NCBI GenBank assembly: GCA_964370435.1
Contig: CAYJJG010000018.1
Location: 1-27,086, forward strand
DNA: 27,086 nucleotides
Reading direction: 5' to 3'
Source: CALVGQ01 sp964370435
GTDB lineage: Bacteria; Bacillota_I; Bacilli_A; Erysipelotrichales; Erysipelotrichaceae
Numbering within the stretch: position 1 is the first letter of the stretch; every line of letters begins with the position of its first letter. The position numbers and the translations under genes were made by a program. The notes under the pieces are model-generated. The model was not told the origin of the DNA and did not search any database. It saw nothing but the letters and a program-made list of their open reading frames with translations. Positions 1 to 7,369 of the stretch are shown here, one piece after another.

Positions 1-24
1 AAGATAGCTCGTTGCCGGGTTCAT
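1..24 (+). ncRNA. ffs: Probable 3' end of signal recognition particle RNA (partial)
   Basis: The window opens with an AAG, about nine bases, then TTGCCGGGTTCATGG just before a terminator. This resembles the 3' half of bacterial small SRP RNA, where the GGAAGCAGC loop is followed by AAG, a short stretch and GCCGGG. The segment CCGGGTTCATGG would pair with a 5' strand CCATGAACCCGG lying upstream of the window. The diagnostic loop itself is outside the window, so this rests on pattern memory. The alternative is a 12-codon coding tail in frame 1 ending at a TAG at 37-39 inside the terminator loop. The exact 3' end is uncertain. Confidence 0.5.
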
Positions 25-54
25 GGAGATATCACTTAGATATCTCCTTTTTTT
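25..54 (+). terminator. Rho-independent terminator before tsaE
   Basis: A perfect 9-bp stem, GGAGATATC (25-33) with GATATCTCC (39-47), encloses a 5-base loop and is followed by seven T (48-54). It ends the upstream transcript, probably the SRP RNA, and insulates the tsaE operon. Confidence 0.9.
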
Positions 55-80
55 ATTTAGCGATTTTATCCTTTATAGGG

Positions 81-103
81 TATAATATAAAATAGTTAGG
101 AGT
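81..103 (+). promoter_or_regulatory. Probable -10 box and ribosome site of the tsaE operon
   Basis: A perfect TATAAT lies at 81-86, between the upstream terminator and tsaE. No good -35 is visible at 16-18 bases upstream, where the terminator tail sits. The ribosome site TTAGGAGT (96-103) is five bases before the ATG at 109. The leader would be very short, about 15 bases. Confidence 0.45.
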
Positions 104-108
104 ACATT

Positions 109-558
109 ATGAAAAAGAAAGTTATAGTAAATTCAGTTGAAGAAACTAAAAAGTTAGCACAAAAAATTGGTGAGCTATGCCAACAAAATGATGTGATAAC
201 ACTTAATGGCGATCTTGGTGCGGGTAAAACCACCTTCACTCAAGGATTAGCATTGGGGCTTAAAATAACTAAAACGATTAGTAGTCCAACATTTACTCTA
301 CTGAAGATATATCAAGGAAGATTGCCTCTTTATCATTTTGATGCGTATCGCTTAGAGGGTAGTCGTGAGTATTTAGGTTTTGAAGAAATGATTGATGGTG
401 ATGGTGTGGCGGTAATAGAATGGCCTAAGTATATTGAACAGGAAATTCCAAAATCAAGATTAAATATTATAATATCGAATACTGGTGAATTTACTCGAGA
501 AATATTATTGGAAGCTACCTCTTTAGCCTATGAGCGATTTCTTAATATTGAGGTTTAA
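109..558 (+). CDS. tsaE: tRNA t6A biosynthesis ATPase TsaE
   Basis: TsaE is the ATPase that supports the TsaB-TsaD complex in making N6-threonylcarbamoyladenosine at position 37 of ANN-decoding tRNAs, in the cytoplasm. The 149-residue protein has the family's usual length. The Walker A loop GDLGAGKTT is at residues 34-42, SPTFTL at about 59-64, the conserved DAYRL at about 78-82, and VIEWP near 102-106. The ATG at 109 has a good AGGAG five bases upstream. It is the first gene of an operon continuing into yfhO (3-base gap), tsaB, rimI and tsaD. It would correspond to ydiB of Bacillus subtilis. Confidence 0.96.
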   Translation: MKKKVIVNSVEETKKLAQKIGELCQQNDVITLNGDLGAGKTTFTQGLALGLKITKTISSPTFTLLKIYQGRLPLYHFDAYRLEGSREYLGFEEMIDGDGVAVIEWPKYIEQEIPKSRLNIIISNTGEFTREILLEATSLAYERFLNIEV

Positions 559-561
559 TAT

Positions 562-2931
562 ATGCAGTTATTAAAAAAAATAATTAAATCAGATTATGGT
601 GTTTTTCTATTATTTATAGCACTTGTTTCTTTTGTTTATTTAGAAGACTTAATTAATGTATTAACCTATTTAAATGATAATAGTTTAGTAGAACTGCGCT
701 ATATAAATTCCTATGATAGTATTTGTCAACATATACCCTATCATAAAGAGTTTTTCAGACTTTTAGATGCGGGAACACCTTTTGCATGGGATTGGAATCT
801 ATTTCTAGGATCTAATTTTTATGTTACTAAAGCGTATTATTTAGTAGGTGATGTTTTTACTTATATAACTTATGTTCTAAATTTCTTTATTCAGTCATTA
901 GAAGAAACAATGTTTTTTGTGATGTTACTTAAAATAGCATTCAGTGGATTTACTTTTTATTTATTATTAAAAAAGGTGGCAGTTAATAAAACAGTTGCGA
1001 TTGTATTTGGCATACTCTATGCTGTTAGTGGATGGCAGTCTACTTTTTTAGAACATACTATGTATACTAGCTTTTATGCTTGCATGCCCTTGTTTTTTCT
1101 TGGATTAGAGACTATATTACAAGATAAAAAATATATATTATTTATGATTAGCAGTTTTGTTTTAGTTACTATAAATTACTATTTACTATGGCCTGTTTGT
1201 CTTTTTGCGTTGGGATATTGGTGTTTACGCTATATCTTAGTAGAAGGAACTATGTTAGAAATGAAATTTTTAAAATTATCATTAACAACGCTCCTCTCTT
1301 TTTTACTAATGATGGGTTTAAGTGCTTTGCTTTGGCTACCTTCTTTATTACATATGCTTTCTAGTACTCGAGTTGGAAATAGCCTAGTTAGTTATTCTCA
1401 GTGGCCATTTGAAACTGTTGCTGCAGTGCTTACTAATTTACTTAGCCCTAGCTTTAGAGACTATGCACCTATATTTGACCAAGGATGGTATTATTTCAAT
1501 CAATTAGGGTTATATATAGGGGTGCTTCCTTTAGTGCTACTTCCTTCATTAATGGTTTGTTTCAAAGATAAAAGGAAAACGCTTATTTATGTGATTTGTT
1601 TAATAGTGGCATGTTTAATTCTAATACATCCTAAAATAGGGTATATCTTTCATTTTACATACAGTTTGCGTTATATCTTTATTACTTCCTTTGTAATGTT
1701 GTTCGTATCTGCACAAGTATTAACTAATACAAAGAAATTTAATTTATTGTATCTATGGAGTGGTGTAGTTTTCGTTTTATTAATTTGGGCACTTATTTAT
1801 TTTAATTGGGCACCAGCCTATTATGGTGAACAATTTCTTGAATTTAAAGAAATTGAAGTGCTCACAATGTCAGCCATGCTTGCAATAATGTATGGTATTA
1901 TATTGAGTTGTTGGGGCCGATTTAAACTTAACACTAAGATTGTAAAAGTTGCTTTGGTTGCAGTATTTGTTTTTGAGATTCTTAATATATCAGCAGTTTC
2001 ACTGCGCTCAACTAAAATTCCAGAGCCACAATATACTTTCCTATACGGTGATATGCTTAGCGAATATGAACAGGTTGTTGAAAACATTAGTGTTTATGAT
2101 GAAAGTTTTTATCGAACCTATTCTACTATTGGTGAACTAAATGAACAACTTTATGTAGGTCATATAAAAACATTAAGTACCTATGATTCAGTTTATCAAT
2201 ATCAACTTCGTGATTTTCTATATTTATTACATTTATATCCTGATGTAAACTGGATATATGATATTGATCATCCTTATTATTTTCAGGAATTAGGTGTAAA
2301 GTATTTGGTTTGTTATAACGAGGAGGCTTATATCTATGAAAAATATATTGGCGCTAAAAATGAAGAGTTATCTTCAAAACACATAGCTGTCTATGAACTG
2401 ATTGATGAGCCTTTTATGGCTAAAAGTTATAATGAGCTAATAGATATTAGAGAACCTCTGATTGTTGCACAGATGGAGTTAAATCCTACTAGTGAAGTGC
2501 TAAAAATGATCGATAAGCAACTTGCAGTAGATCAATCAATAATTCAAGATAATGTATTTGAGGGCTATATACATCAAAGCAATTACGAAGAAGTAGTTGG
2601 CGTTCCTACGAGCTATAACGATAATGAAATGTTTTTTAATCTTTCATTACCTCAGAACAGTGTTATGTATTTTGCGATACCTTATGATGCAGGTTGGAGT
2701 GCTTTCAGTAATGGTAAAGAATACACTACCTATAGTGTTAATGGTGGTTTTGTTGGAATTTTATTAGAAGCAGGAAACCATGAAATTGTGTTAAAATATC
2801 AAATATATGGATTTAATACTGCATTATTAGCAAGTTTAACTAGTTTATGTTTAACAATGCTATGGATTATTTATTTAAATAAAAGAACTATTGTAGCATA
2901 TTACAAAAAATTAAAAGGAGGTAATTTATGA
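562..2931 (+). CDS. YfhO family polytopic membrane protein (probable GT-C glycosyltransferase)
   Basis: This 789-residue protein starts with a hydrophobic helix (about 13-30) and continues with roughly a dozen membrane segments to about residue 480. A largely soluble, probably extracytoplasmic region (about 490-755) follows, and one last helix near 760-780 ends in a basic tail. The first outside loop carries an Asp/His-containing stretch and an N-terminal WDWNLFLGSN motif, as in YfhO proteins. In B. subtilis and Staphylococcus aureus, YfhO acts with CsbB-type enzymes to glycosylate lipoteichoic acid. A similar envelope sugar-transfer role is inferred here, with no sugar donor known. It starts 3 bases after tsaE and overlaps tsaB by an ATGA, so it is translated inside the t6A operon. 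That placement is odd. The family call is firm and the substrate unknown. Confidence 0.8.
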   Translation: MQLLKKIIKSDYGVFLLFIALVSFVYLEDLINVLTYLNDNSLVELRYINSYDSICQHIPYHKEFFRLLDAGTPFAWDWNLFLGSNFYVTKAYYLVGDVFTYITYVLNFFIQSLEETMFFVMLLKIAFSGFTFYLLLKKVAVNKTVAIVFGILYAVSGWQSTFLEHTMYTSFYACMPLFFLGLETILQDKKYILFMISSFVLVTINYYLLWPVCLFALGYWCLRYILVEGTMLEMKFLKLSLTTLLSFLLMMGLSALLWLPSLLHMLSSTRVGNSLVSYSQWPFETVAAVLTNLLSPSFRDYAPIFDQGWYYFNQLGLYIGVLPLVLLPSLMVCFKDKRKTLIYVICLIVACLILIHPKIGYIFHFTYSLRYIFITSFVMLFVSAQVLTNTKKFNLLYLWSGVVFVLLIWALIYFNWAPAYYGEQFLEFKEIEVLTMSAMLAIMYGIILSCWGRFKLNTKIVKVALVAVFVFEILNISAVSLRSTKIPEPQYTFLYGDMLSEYEQVVENISVYDESFYRTYSTIGELNEQLYVGHIKTLSTYDSVYQYQLRDFLYLLHLYPDVNWIYDIDHPYYFQELGVKYLVCYNEEAYIYEKYIGAKNEELSSKHIAVYELIDEPFMAKSYNELIDIREPLIVAQMELNPTSEVLKMIDKQLAVDQSIIQDNVFEGYIHQSNYEEVVGVPTSYNDNEMFFNLSLPQNSVMYFAIPYDAGWSAFSNGKEYTTYSVNGGFVGILLEAGNHEIVLKYQIYGFNTALLASLTSLCLTMLWIIYLNKRTIVAYYKKLKGGNL

Positions 2932-3530
2932 TTACTTTATGTATGGATACTAGTCATCGCTTTTTAACTTTAGTTTTATTAGATGAAGACAACATAATAG
3001 CATCGTTTCAACAAGAATGTTTTAAAAGACAGTCAGAAACAGCTTTATTAGAACTTGATCTATTATTTAAGAAAGCTAATATTGATAAAAAAGACTTAGG
3101 CGCTGTATGTATTACTAAAGGTCCTGGAAGTTATACAGGAATTCGTATTGCAATGACAATTGCAAAAATGGTTTGTTCAATGAAGGACATTCCGCTTTAT
3201 ACGCTTTCAAGTTTACGTTTGTATGCTTGTGCTAAAAAAGATGCGACAGTATTAATTGATGCTAGAAGCAATCGTGCTTATTTTGCAAAGTATAAAGATG
3301 GTTTACTTATGGAAGGCGAAAAAATTGTTGAGTTAAGTGAAATTGAAAAATTAATTGATGATACTAGTAGTGTTTATGGTGATCGTAGTTTGATAAATTT
3401 AGAAGATCAAGCACAAGATTACGCATTATCCTTTTTAAATAATAAAGCCTATTTTGAAAAAGCAGAAAATGTACATTTAGTAGTACCAGAATATTTAAAA
3501 GAGAATGATGATTATATGGTGAAAAAATGA
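2928..3530 (+). CDS. tsaB: tRNA t6A biosynthesis protein TsaB
   Basis: TsaB is the non-catalytic HSP70/actin-fold partner that scaffolds TsaD, with TsaE, in t6A synthesis. The N-terminus has the family's MDTS strand (6-9), and the signature GPGSYTGIRI sits at 65-74. At 200 residues it is slightly shorter than the usual 220-230, with a trimmed C-terminal part. The GGAGG ribosome site lies inside the end of yfhO, and the ATG overlaps the yfhO stop as ATGA. A second ATGA joins it to rimI. Both overlaps imply translational coupling. It matches ydiC of B. subtilis in position and sequence type. Confidence 0.94.
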   Translation: MITLCMDTSHRFLTLVLLDEDNIIASFQQECFKRQSETALLELDLLFKKANIDKKDLGAVCITKGPGSYTGIRIAMTIAKMVCSMKDIPLYTLSSLRLYACAKKDATVLIDARSNRAYFAKYKDGLLMEGEKIVELSEIEKLIDDTSSVYGDRSLINLEDQAQDYALSFLNNKAYFEKAENVHLVVPEYLKENDDYMVKK

Positions 3531-3967
3531 TTAGAGCAATGCAGTTAGCTGATCTTGATGAAATAATGGAGATTGAAAAGGATATATTTACTTCACCATG
3601 GGCAAAAGAAAATTATGCCTATGAGCTTAGTGAAAATCCCCATGCGAACTACTATGTTTATTTGATAGAAGATGAAATTGTGGCATATTGTGGTTGTTGG
3701 TGCTTATTTGAACAAGCACAAATCACTACTATCGGTGTGCATCCAACTCATCGAAATAAAGGTATTGCCAAAAAACTCATGGACAAAATAATAACAGAAA
3801 CTGTAAGATTAGGCTGTGAGACGTTATCACTGGAAGTACGTGTTAGTAATAATAAAGCAATTAATTTATATAAGCAGTATCAATTCGAAATAATCAATAT
3901 AAGAAAAAGTTATTATAAAGATAATAATGAAGATGCCTATTTAATGATGAGGGCAATTGGAGGATAA
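3527..3967 (+). CDS. rimI: Ribosomal protein S18-alanine N-acetyltransferase RimI
   Basis: This 146-residue single-domain GNAT enzyme transfers acetyl from acetyl-CoA to a protein N-terminus. RimI in Escherichia coli targets S18. The acetyl-CoA loop RNKGIA is at 76-81. Glu103 (in SLEVR) and Tyr115 (in INLYKQYQF) fall where the catalytic Glu and Tyr of RimI are described. The position between tsaB and tsaD is the classic Bacillota arrangement (ydiD). It overlaps tsaB by ATGA and stops directly before the tsaD ATG. The specific substrate is inferred from family and context, and other protein N-termini are possible. Confidence 0.9.
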   Translation: MIRAMQLADLDEIMEIEKDIFTSPWAKENYAYELSENPHANYYVYLIEDEIVAYCGCWCLFEQAQITTIGVHPTHRNKGIAKKLMDKIITETVRLGCETLSLEVRVSNNKAINLYKQYQFEIINIRKSYYKDNNEDAYLMMRAIGG

Positions 3968-4984
3968 ATGATGGAAGATAAAATAATTTTAGCAATTGAA
4001 AGTAGTTGTGATGAAACAGCTTGTGCCCTTGTAAAAAATGGTCATGAGATTTTATCTAATGTTGTTTCTTCCCAAATAAATATTCATAAGAAATTTGGAG
4101 GGGTTATTCCAGAAGTGGCTTCTAGAATTCATGTAGAAAATATATCTGTTGTAGTTGAAGAGGCCTTAAAAGAAGCCAACTTAACAATAGCTGATGTTGA
4201 TGCTATTGCGGTGACACAAGGGCCAGGGCTTATTGGCTCACTTCATGTAGGTGTTATGGCTGCCAAAACATTATCATGGCTATATGATATACCACTTTAC
4301 CCTATTCATCATATTGCAGGTCATATCTATGCCAATGCTTTTATTAAAGAATTGAAATTTCCATTACTTGCACTTGTGGTATCAGGTGGGCATACCGAAT
4401 TAGTCTATATGAAATCGCACTATAACTTTGAAATATTAGGTACGACACAAGATGATGCTATTGGTGAGGCATATGATAAAGTAGCCCGCTTATTAGGGTT
4501 ATCCTATCCTGGAGGACCAGTTATTGATAAACTTTCAAAATCAGGTAAAGCTAATTATAAACTACCTGTTTGTAAAGTAGAGCACCGCTTTGACTTTTCT
4601 TTTAGTGGTATGAAATCAGCGGTACTACAACTAATTGATAGAGAACAAAGGCAAGGTAGAACTATTATTAAAGAGGATGTTGCTTATGCTTTTCAAGAAA
4701 CAGCCTTAAAGGATTTGGTAGATAAAACTGAAAAAGCATTGTTAGAATTTAATGTTCAACAGCTTGTTGTGGCAGGAGGAGTGGCAGCTAATAGTCGCTT
4801 AAGAGAGATGCTAACTTTAAAAAGTGAAACATGGATTGAAGTTGATTTAATCCTTCCACCGCTATGGTGTTGTACTGATAATGCGGCTATGATAGCGGCT
4901 GCAGCATATCAAGCAATGCAGTATACTCAGCCAGCAAATTTGAGTATATCTGCTAAACCAACAATCGACTTAACTATTGAATAA
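3968..4984 (+). CDS. tsaD: tRNA threonylcarbamoyladenosine transferase TsaD
   Basis: TsaD transfers the threonylcarbamoyl group from threonylcarbamoyl-AMP to A37 of tRNA. The ASKHA-fold hallmarks are all present: SSCDETA at 12-18, the metal-binding HIAGH (His115, His119), VSGGHTELV at 138-146, FSGMKSAV at 212-219, and Asp304 in DNAAM near the C-terminus. The 338-residue length is typical. Two ATGs stand in tandem at 3968 and 3971. GGAGG at 3959-3963 is four bases from the first and seven from the second, so the second is better spaced and the protein may begin at MEDK. It is the last gene of the t6A operon. No terminator is visible before rex. Confidence 0.97.
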   Translation: MMEDKIILAIESSCDETACALVKNGHEILSNVVSSQINIHKKFGGVIPEVASRIHVENISVVVEEALKEANLTIADVDAIAVTQGPGLIGSLHVGVMAAKTLSWLYDIPLYPIHHIAGHIYANAFIKELKFPLLALVVSGGHTELVYMKSHYNFEILGTTQDDAIGEAYDKVARLLGLSYPGGPVIDKLSKSGKANYKLPVCKVEHRFDFSFSGMKSAVLQLIDREQRQGRTIIKEDVAYAFQETALKDLVDKTEKALLEFNVQQLVVAGGVAANSRLREMLTLKSETWIEVDLILPPLWCCTDNAAMIAAAAYQAMQYTQPANLSISAKPTIDLTIE

Positions 4985-5020
4985 GAACTATTTCACAAAT
5001 GCTAAAAACTGTGCTAGAAT
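4981..5020 (+). promoter_or_regulatory. rex promoter with possible Rex operator
   Basis: TTTCAC (4991-4996) and TAGAAT (5015-5020) are separated by 18 bases, and TG at 5012-5013 makes an extended -10 (TGCTAGAAT). The -35 overlaps TTCACAA (4992-4998), which is the right half of the Rex operator pattern TTGTGA-N6-TCACAA. The left half at 4981-4986 (ATAAGA) matches only 3 of 6. Rex autoregulation is known in other Bacillota. The promoter is reasonable and the operator is weak. Confidence 0.45.
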
Positions 5021-5037
5021 GAACATAGGTGATGAAA

Positions 5038-5661
5038 ATGAGTGAAAATAGAATAGTTCCAAAAGCTACATTACAGCGCTATCCAATTTATTTAAAAGCT
5101 TTAAGAAAGTTGAGTAATAGTGGTGTTTTAAAAATTATGTCTAAAGAATTATCACAATATGTAGATATTGAATCAACAACTATTCGACGTGATTTTTCAT
5201 TTCTAGGTTCACTAGGAAAACAAGGCTATGGTTACGATGTGAAAAGCCTTATTAAAATCTTCAGTGCTGAACTTGGAATTGGTTTTGATGAGAAAATTAT
5301 TATTGTTGGTTGTGGTAATCTAGGTAAAGCCTTAATGAATTATAATCGTTGGGACTTTGTGGTAGGTGAAATTGTCTGTGGTTTTGATATTGATGCCTCA
5401 GCAGTAGGACAAACACCAATTCCAGTGTATAATATGAGTGAGCTTAAGGAGAAAATACCTCAAGGCTGTCATATAGCAATACTGTGTATATCCTCTAATG
5501 TACAAGAGACTGTAAACGAGTTAATTGAAGTAGGGATAACGGGATTTGTAGATTTTACCCATGAGCATTTCCAAGTGCCAAAACACGTATCTACAAGGGT
5601 AGTTGATGTAGTAAGTACGATACAAGAAATTGTATTTGAAACTAATAAAATTAAAAAATAG
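5038..5661 (+). CDS. rex: Redox-sensing transcriptional repressor Rex
   Basis: Rex binds operators when NADH is low and leaves DNA when NADH is high, controlling fermentation and anaerobic respiration genes. The 207-residue protein starts MSENRIVPKATLQRYPIYLK, typical of Rex. A winged helix lies in the first 75 residues (recognition helix about 45-53, then LGKQGYGYDV), followed by a Rossmann NAD site VGCGNLGKAL at 90-99. Frame-compatible starts exist at GTG 5029 and ATG 5032, but AGGTG (5027-5031) is six bases before ATG 5038, which also matches the family N-terminus. rex near tsaD is conserved in B. subtilis (the ydi cluster). It is probably transcribed from its own promoter. Confidence 0.95.
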   Translation: MSENRIVPKATLQRYPIYLKALRKLSNSGVLKIMSKELSQYVDIESTTIRRDFSFLGSLGKQGYGYDVKSLIKIFSAELGIGFDEKIIIVGCGNLGKALMNYNRWDFVVGEIVCGFDIDASAVGQTPIPVYNMSELKEKIPQGCHIAILCISSNVQETVNELIEVGITGFVDFTHEHFQVPKHVSTRVVDVVSTIQEIVFETNKIKK

Positions 5662-5668
5662 TAATGAT

Positions 5669-5873
5669 AAAAGACTTATTAACTAATACTTATTAAAGAG
5701 AGTTTGTGATGGTGAGACACAAACATAAGTAAGTTAATTAGGAACACTTTTTGAACTAATTCGTGAAAGCGATTCGTAATCTTGGCGTTAACAAGAAGCT
5801 AAAGGTAATATGTAAATATTATGAACTAGGATGGCACCACGAAAAATATCGTTCCTTATATAGGGACTTTTTT
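5669..5873 (+). promoter_or_regulatory. T-box riboswitch, Asn-specific, upstream of asnS
   Basis: This leader reads uncharged tRNA-Asn. The Stem I base pairs AAAAG (5669-5673) with CTTTT (5747-5751), and the specifier codon AAC (5743-5745), followed by A, sits just inside it. The Stem I head includes GTTTGTG/CACAAAC (5702-5708 with 5718-5724). Stem III is TAATAT/ATATTA capped by GTAA (5806-5821). The T-box motif AGGATGGCACCACG is at 5828-5841. The antiterminator pairs AGGA with TCCT (5853-5856) and ACG with CGT (5850-5852), bulging TGGCACC. The bulge base C suits the G discriminator usual for tRNA-Asn. The competing terminator is GTTCCT/AGGGAC (5851-5856 with 5862-5867) plus six T. No clear separate promoter is visible, so it may be read from the rex promoter. 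Confidence 0.93.
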
Positions 5874-5896
5874 ATTTTAATGAGGAGGAAGAAAAT

Positions 5897-7282
5897 ATGT
5901 TGACATTTATTACAGTAAGAGAGGCTTATGATTTAATAGTAAGCGGTTCAGATTTAGAGTTAGATCAAATAGAGTATGTGCAGTTACAAGGGTGGATTAG
6001 AACCAATAGAGATAATGGTTCAATTGGTTTTATTGAACTTAATGATGGAACATATTTTAAAAATGCACAAGTAGTATATACTGCTAAGTTGGATAGCTAT
6101 GAACAAGTAACACATTACTTAACTGGTAGCGCAGTCAGTGTTACCGGTAAGTTTAAACGCACTCCAGATATGAAACAACCTTTCGAGATTGAAGCAACAG
6201 AAATTATCTTAGAGGGAGCTTGTGGCAGTGATTATCCACTAGCTAAAAAACGTCATGGTTTTGAGTACCTAAGAGAGATAGCTCATCTTAGACCACGTAC
6301 GAATACTTTTAGCGCAGTGTATCGTGTTCGTAGTGTTTTAGCAATGGCTATTCATGAATTTTTTCAGGATCAAGGATTCATTTATGTTCATGCACCAATT
6401 ATTACAGGTAATGATGCAGAAGGTGCAGGAGAAGCCTTCAGAGTAACGACGATAGATGGAGATAACTATGATGAAGATTTCTTTGCGAAAAAAGCATCTT
6501 TATCAGTATCAGGGCAACTTCATGCAGAAGCATATGCTTTAGCTTTTAGAGATGTCTATACTTTTGGACCTACTTTTAGAGCTGAAAATTCAAACACTTC
6601 TACTCATGCAGCAGAATTTTGGATGATTGAGCCTGAGATTGCGTTTGCAGATTTAGCTGATAATATGGATTTAATTGAAGATATGATCAAATCATGTATT
6701 ACCTATGTCATGGATAACGCAATGGAAGAGCTACAATTCTTTAACCAATTTATTGATAAAGGTTTATTAGAGAGGTTGGAACAAGTACGTTCTAGTGATT
6801 TTGCTAAAATCAGTTATACAGAAGCTATTGAACTTTTAAAAGATGCTAAGGTAAAATTTGAAAATAATAAAATTGAATGGGGAATGGATTTAAATACTGA
6901 ACATGAACGTTATCTTTGTGAACAAGTAGTTAAAGGTCCAGTGTTTTTAACAGATTACCCTAAAGAAATAAAATCATTCTATATGCGCATGAATGATGAT
7001 AATAAAACTGTAGCAGCTTGTGATTTGTTAGTTCCAGGAGTAGGTGAGCTAGTAGGTGGATCACAGCGTGAAGAACGACTAGAAATGTTACAAAAACGAA
7101 TGAAAGAGTTAGGTATGCATGAAGAAGGATTAGAGTGGTACTTAGACCTTCGTCGCTATGGTGGATGTAAACACGCTGGTTTTGGTTTAGGGTTTGAGCG
7201 CTTCATTATGTATATCAGTGGCATAGCAAACATTCGTGATGTATGTTCGTTTCCAAGAACACCAAGAAATCTTAAGTATTAA
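5897..7282 (+). CDS. asnS: Asparagine--tRNA ligase
   Basis: This class IIb synthetase charges tRNA-Asn with asparagine using ATP. The 461-residue protein has an N-terminal OB-fold anticodon domain (about 25-108), a helical hinge near 112-135, and a catalytic domain. Motif 2 runs through FGPTFRAENSNTSTHAAEFW (223-242), and motif 3 spans 430-455 around GLGFERF and FPRTP. The residues favour AsnRS over AspRS, as does the Asn specifier codon in the leader. GAGGAGGAAG lies just before the ATG at 5897. A direct AsnRS suggests tRNA-Asn need not be made through the amidotransferase route here. It forms a unit with the T-box and ends at the terminator at 7293. Confidence 0.97.
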   Translation: MLTFITVREAYDLIVSGSDLELDQIEYVQLQGWIRTNRDNGSIGFIELNDGTYFKNAQVVYTAKLDSYEQVTHYLTGSAVSVTGKFKRTPDMKQPFEIEATEIILEGACGSDYPLAKKRHGFEYLREIAHLRPRTNTFSAVYRVRSVLAMAIHEFFQDQGFIYVHAPIITGNDAEGAGEAFRVTTIDGDNYDEDFFAKKASLSVSGQLHAEAYALAFRDVYTFGPTFRAENSNTSTHAAEFWMIEPEIAFADLADNMDLIEDMIKSCITYVMDNAMEELQFFNQFIDKGLLERLEQVRSSDFAKISYTEAIELLKDAKVKFENNKIEWGMDLNTEHERYLCEQVVKGPVFLTDYPKEIKSFYMRMNDDNKTVAACDLLVPGVGELVGGSQREERLEMLQKRMKELGMHEEGLEWYLDLRRYGGCKHAGFGLGFERFIMYISGIANIRDVCSFPRTPRNLKY

Positions 7283-7292
7283 AGTATTAAAA

Positions 7293-7315
7293 GGGAATAA
7301 TATATTCTCTTTTTT
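7293..7315 (+). terminator. Rho-independent terminator after asnS
   Basis: A 7-bp stem GGGAATA/TATTCTC (7293-7299 with 7303-7309, one G-T pair) with a 3-base loop is followed by six T, eleven bases after the asnS stop. Confidence 0.85.
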
Positions 7316-7327
7316 AAGCATTTGAGG

Positions 7328-7333
7328 TATGAT
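7328..7333 (+). promoter_or_regulatory. Candidate -10 box for licD
   Basis: TATGAT at 7328-7333 lies between the asnS terminator and licD. A -35 at the expected distance would fall in the terminator tail and is not convincing. A promoter is expected here because a terminator precedes the gene. Confidence 0.3.
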
Positions 7334-7369
7334 TAAAGAGATATTTTTTAAATGATAGGAGTTGAAAAC

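Noticed and set aside
1821..2087. Antisense open frame inside yfhO, and similar minus-strand frames at 10979, 16284, 18793, 20761 and 25030
   Set aside because: They have no ribosome sites or recognisable domains and lie wholly opposite well-supported genes. They are low-complexity shadows.
5702..5724. GTTTGTG...CACAAAC inverted repeat just after rex, resembling a Rex operator
   Set aside because: The halves are nine bases apart instead of the eight in TTGTG-N8-CACAA, and the repeat is fully explained as the upper part of T-box Stem I.
7352..7369. licD start at ATG 7352
   Set aside because: The bases before it are a T-rich run without a ribosome site, while AGGAG is well placed for ATG 7370.
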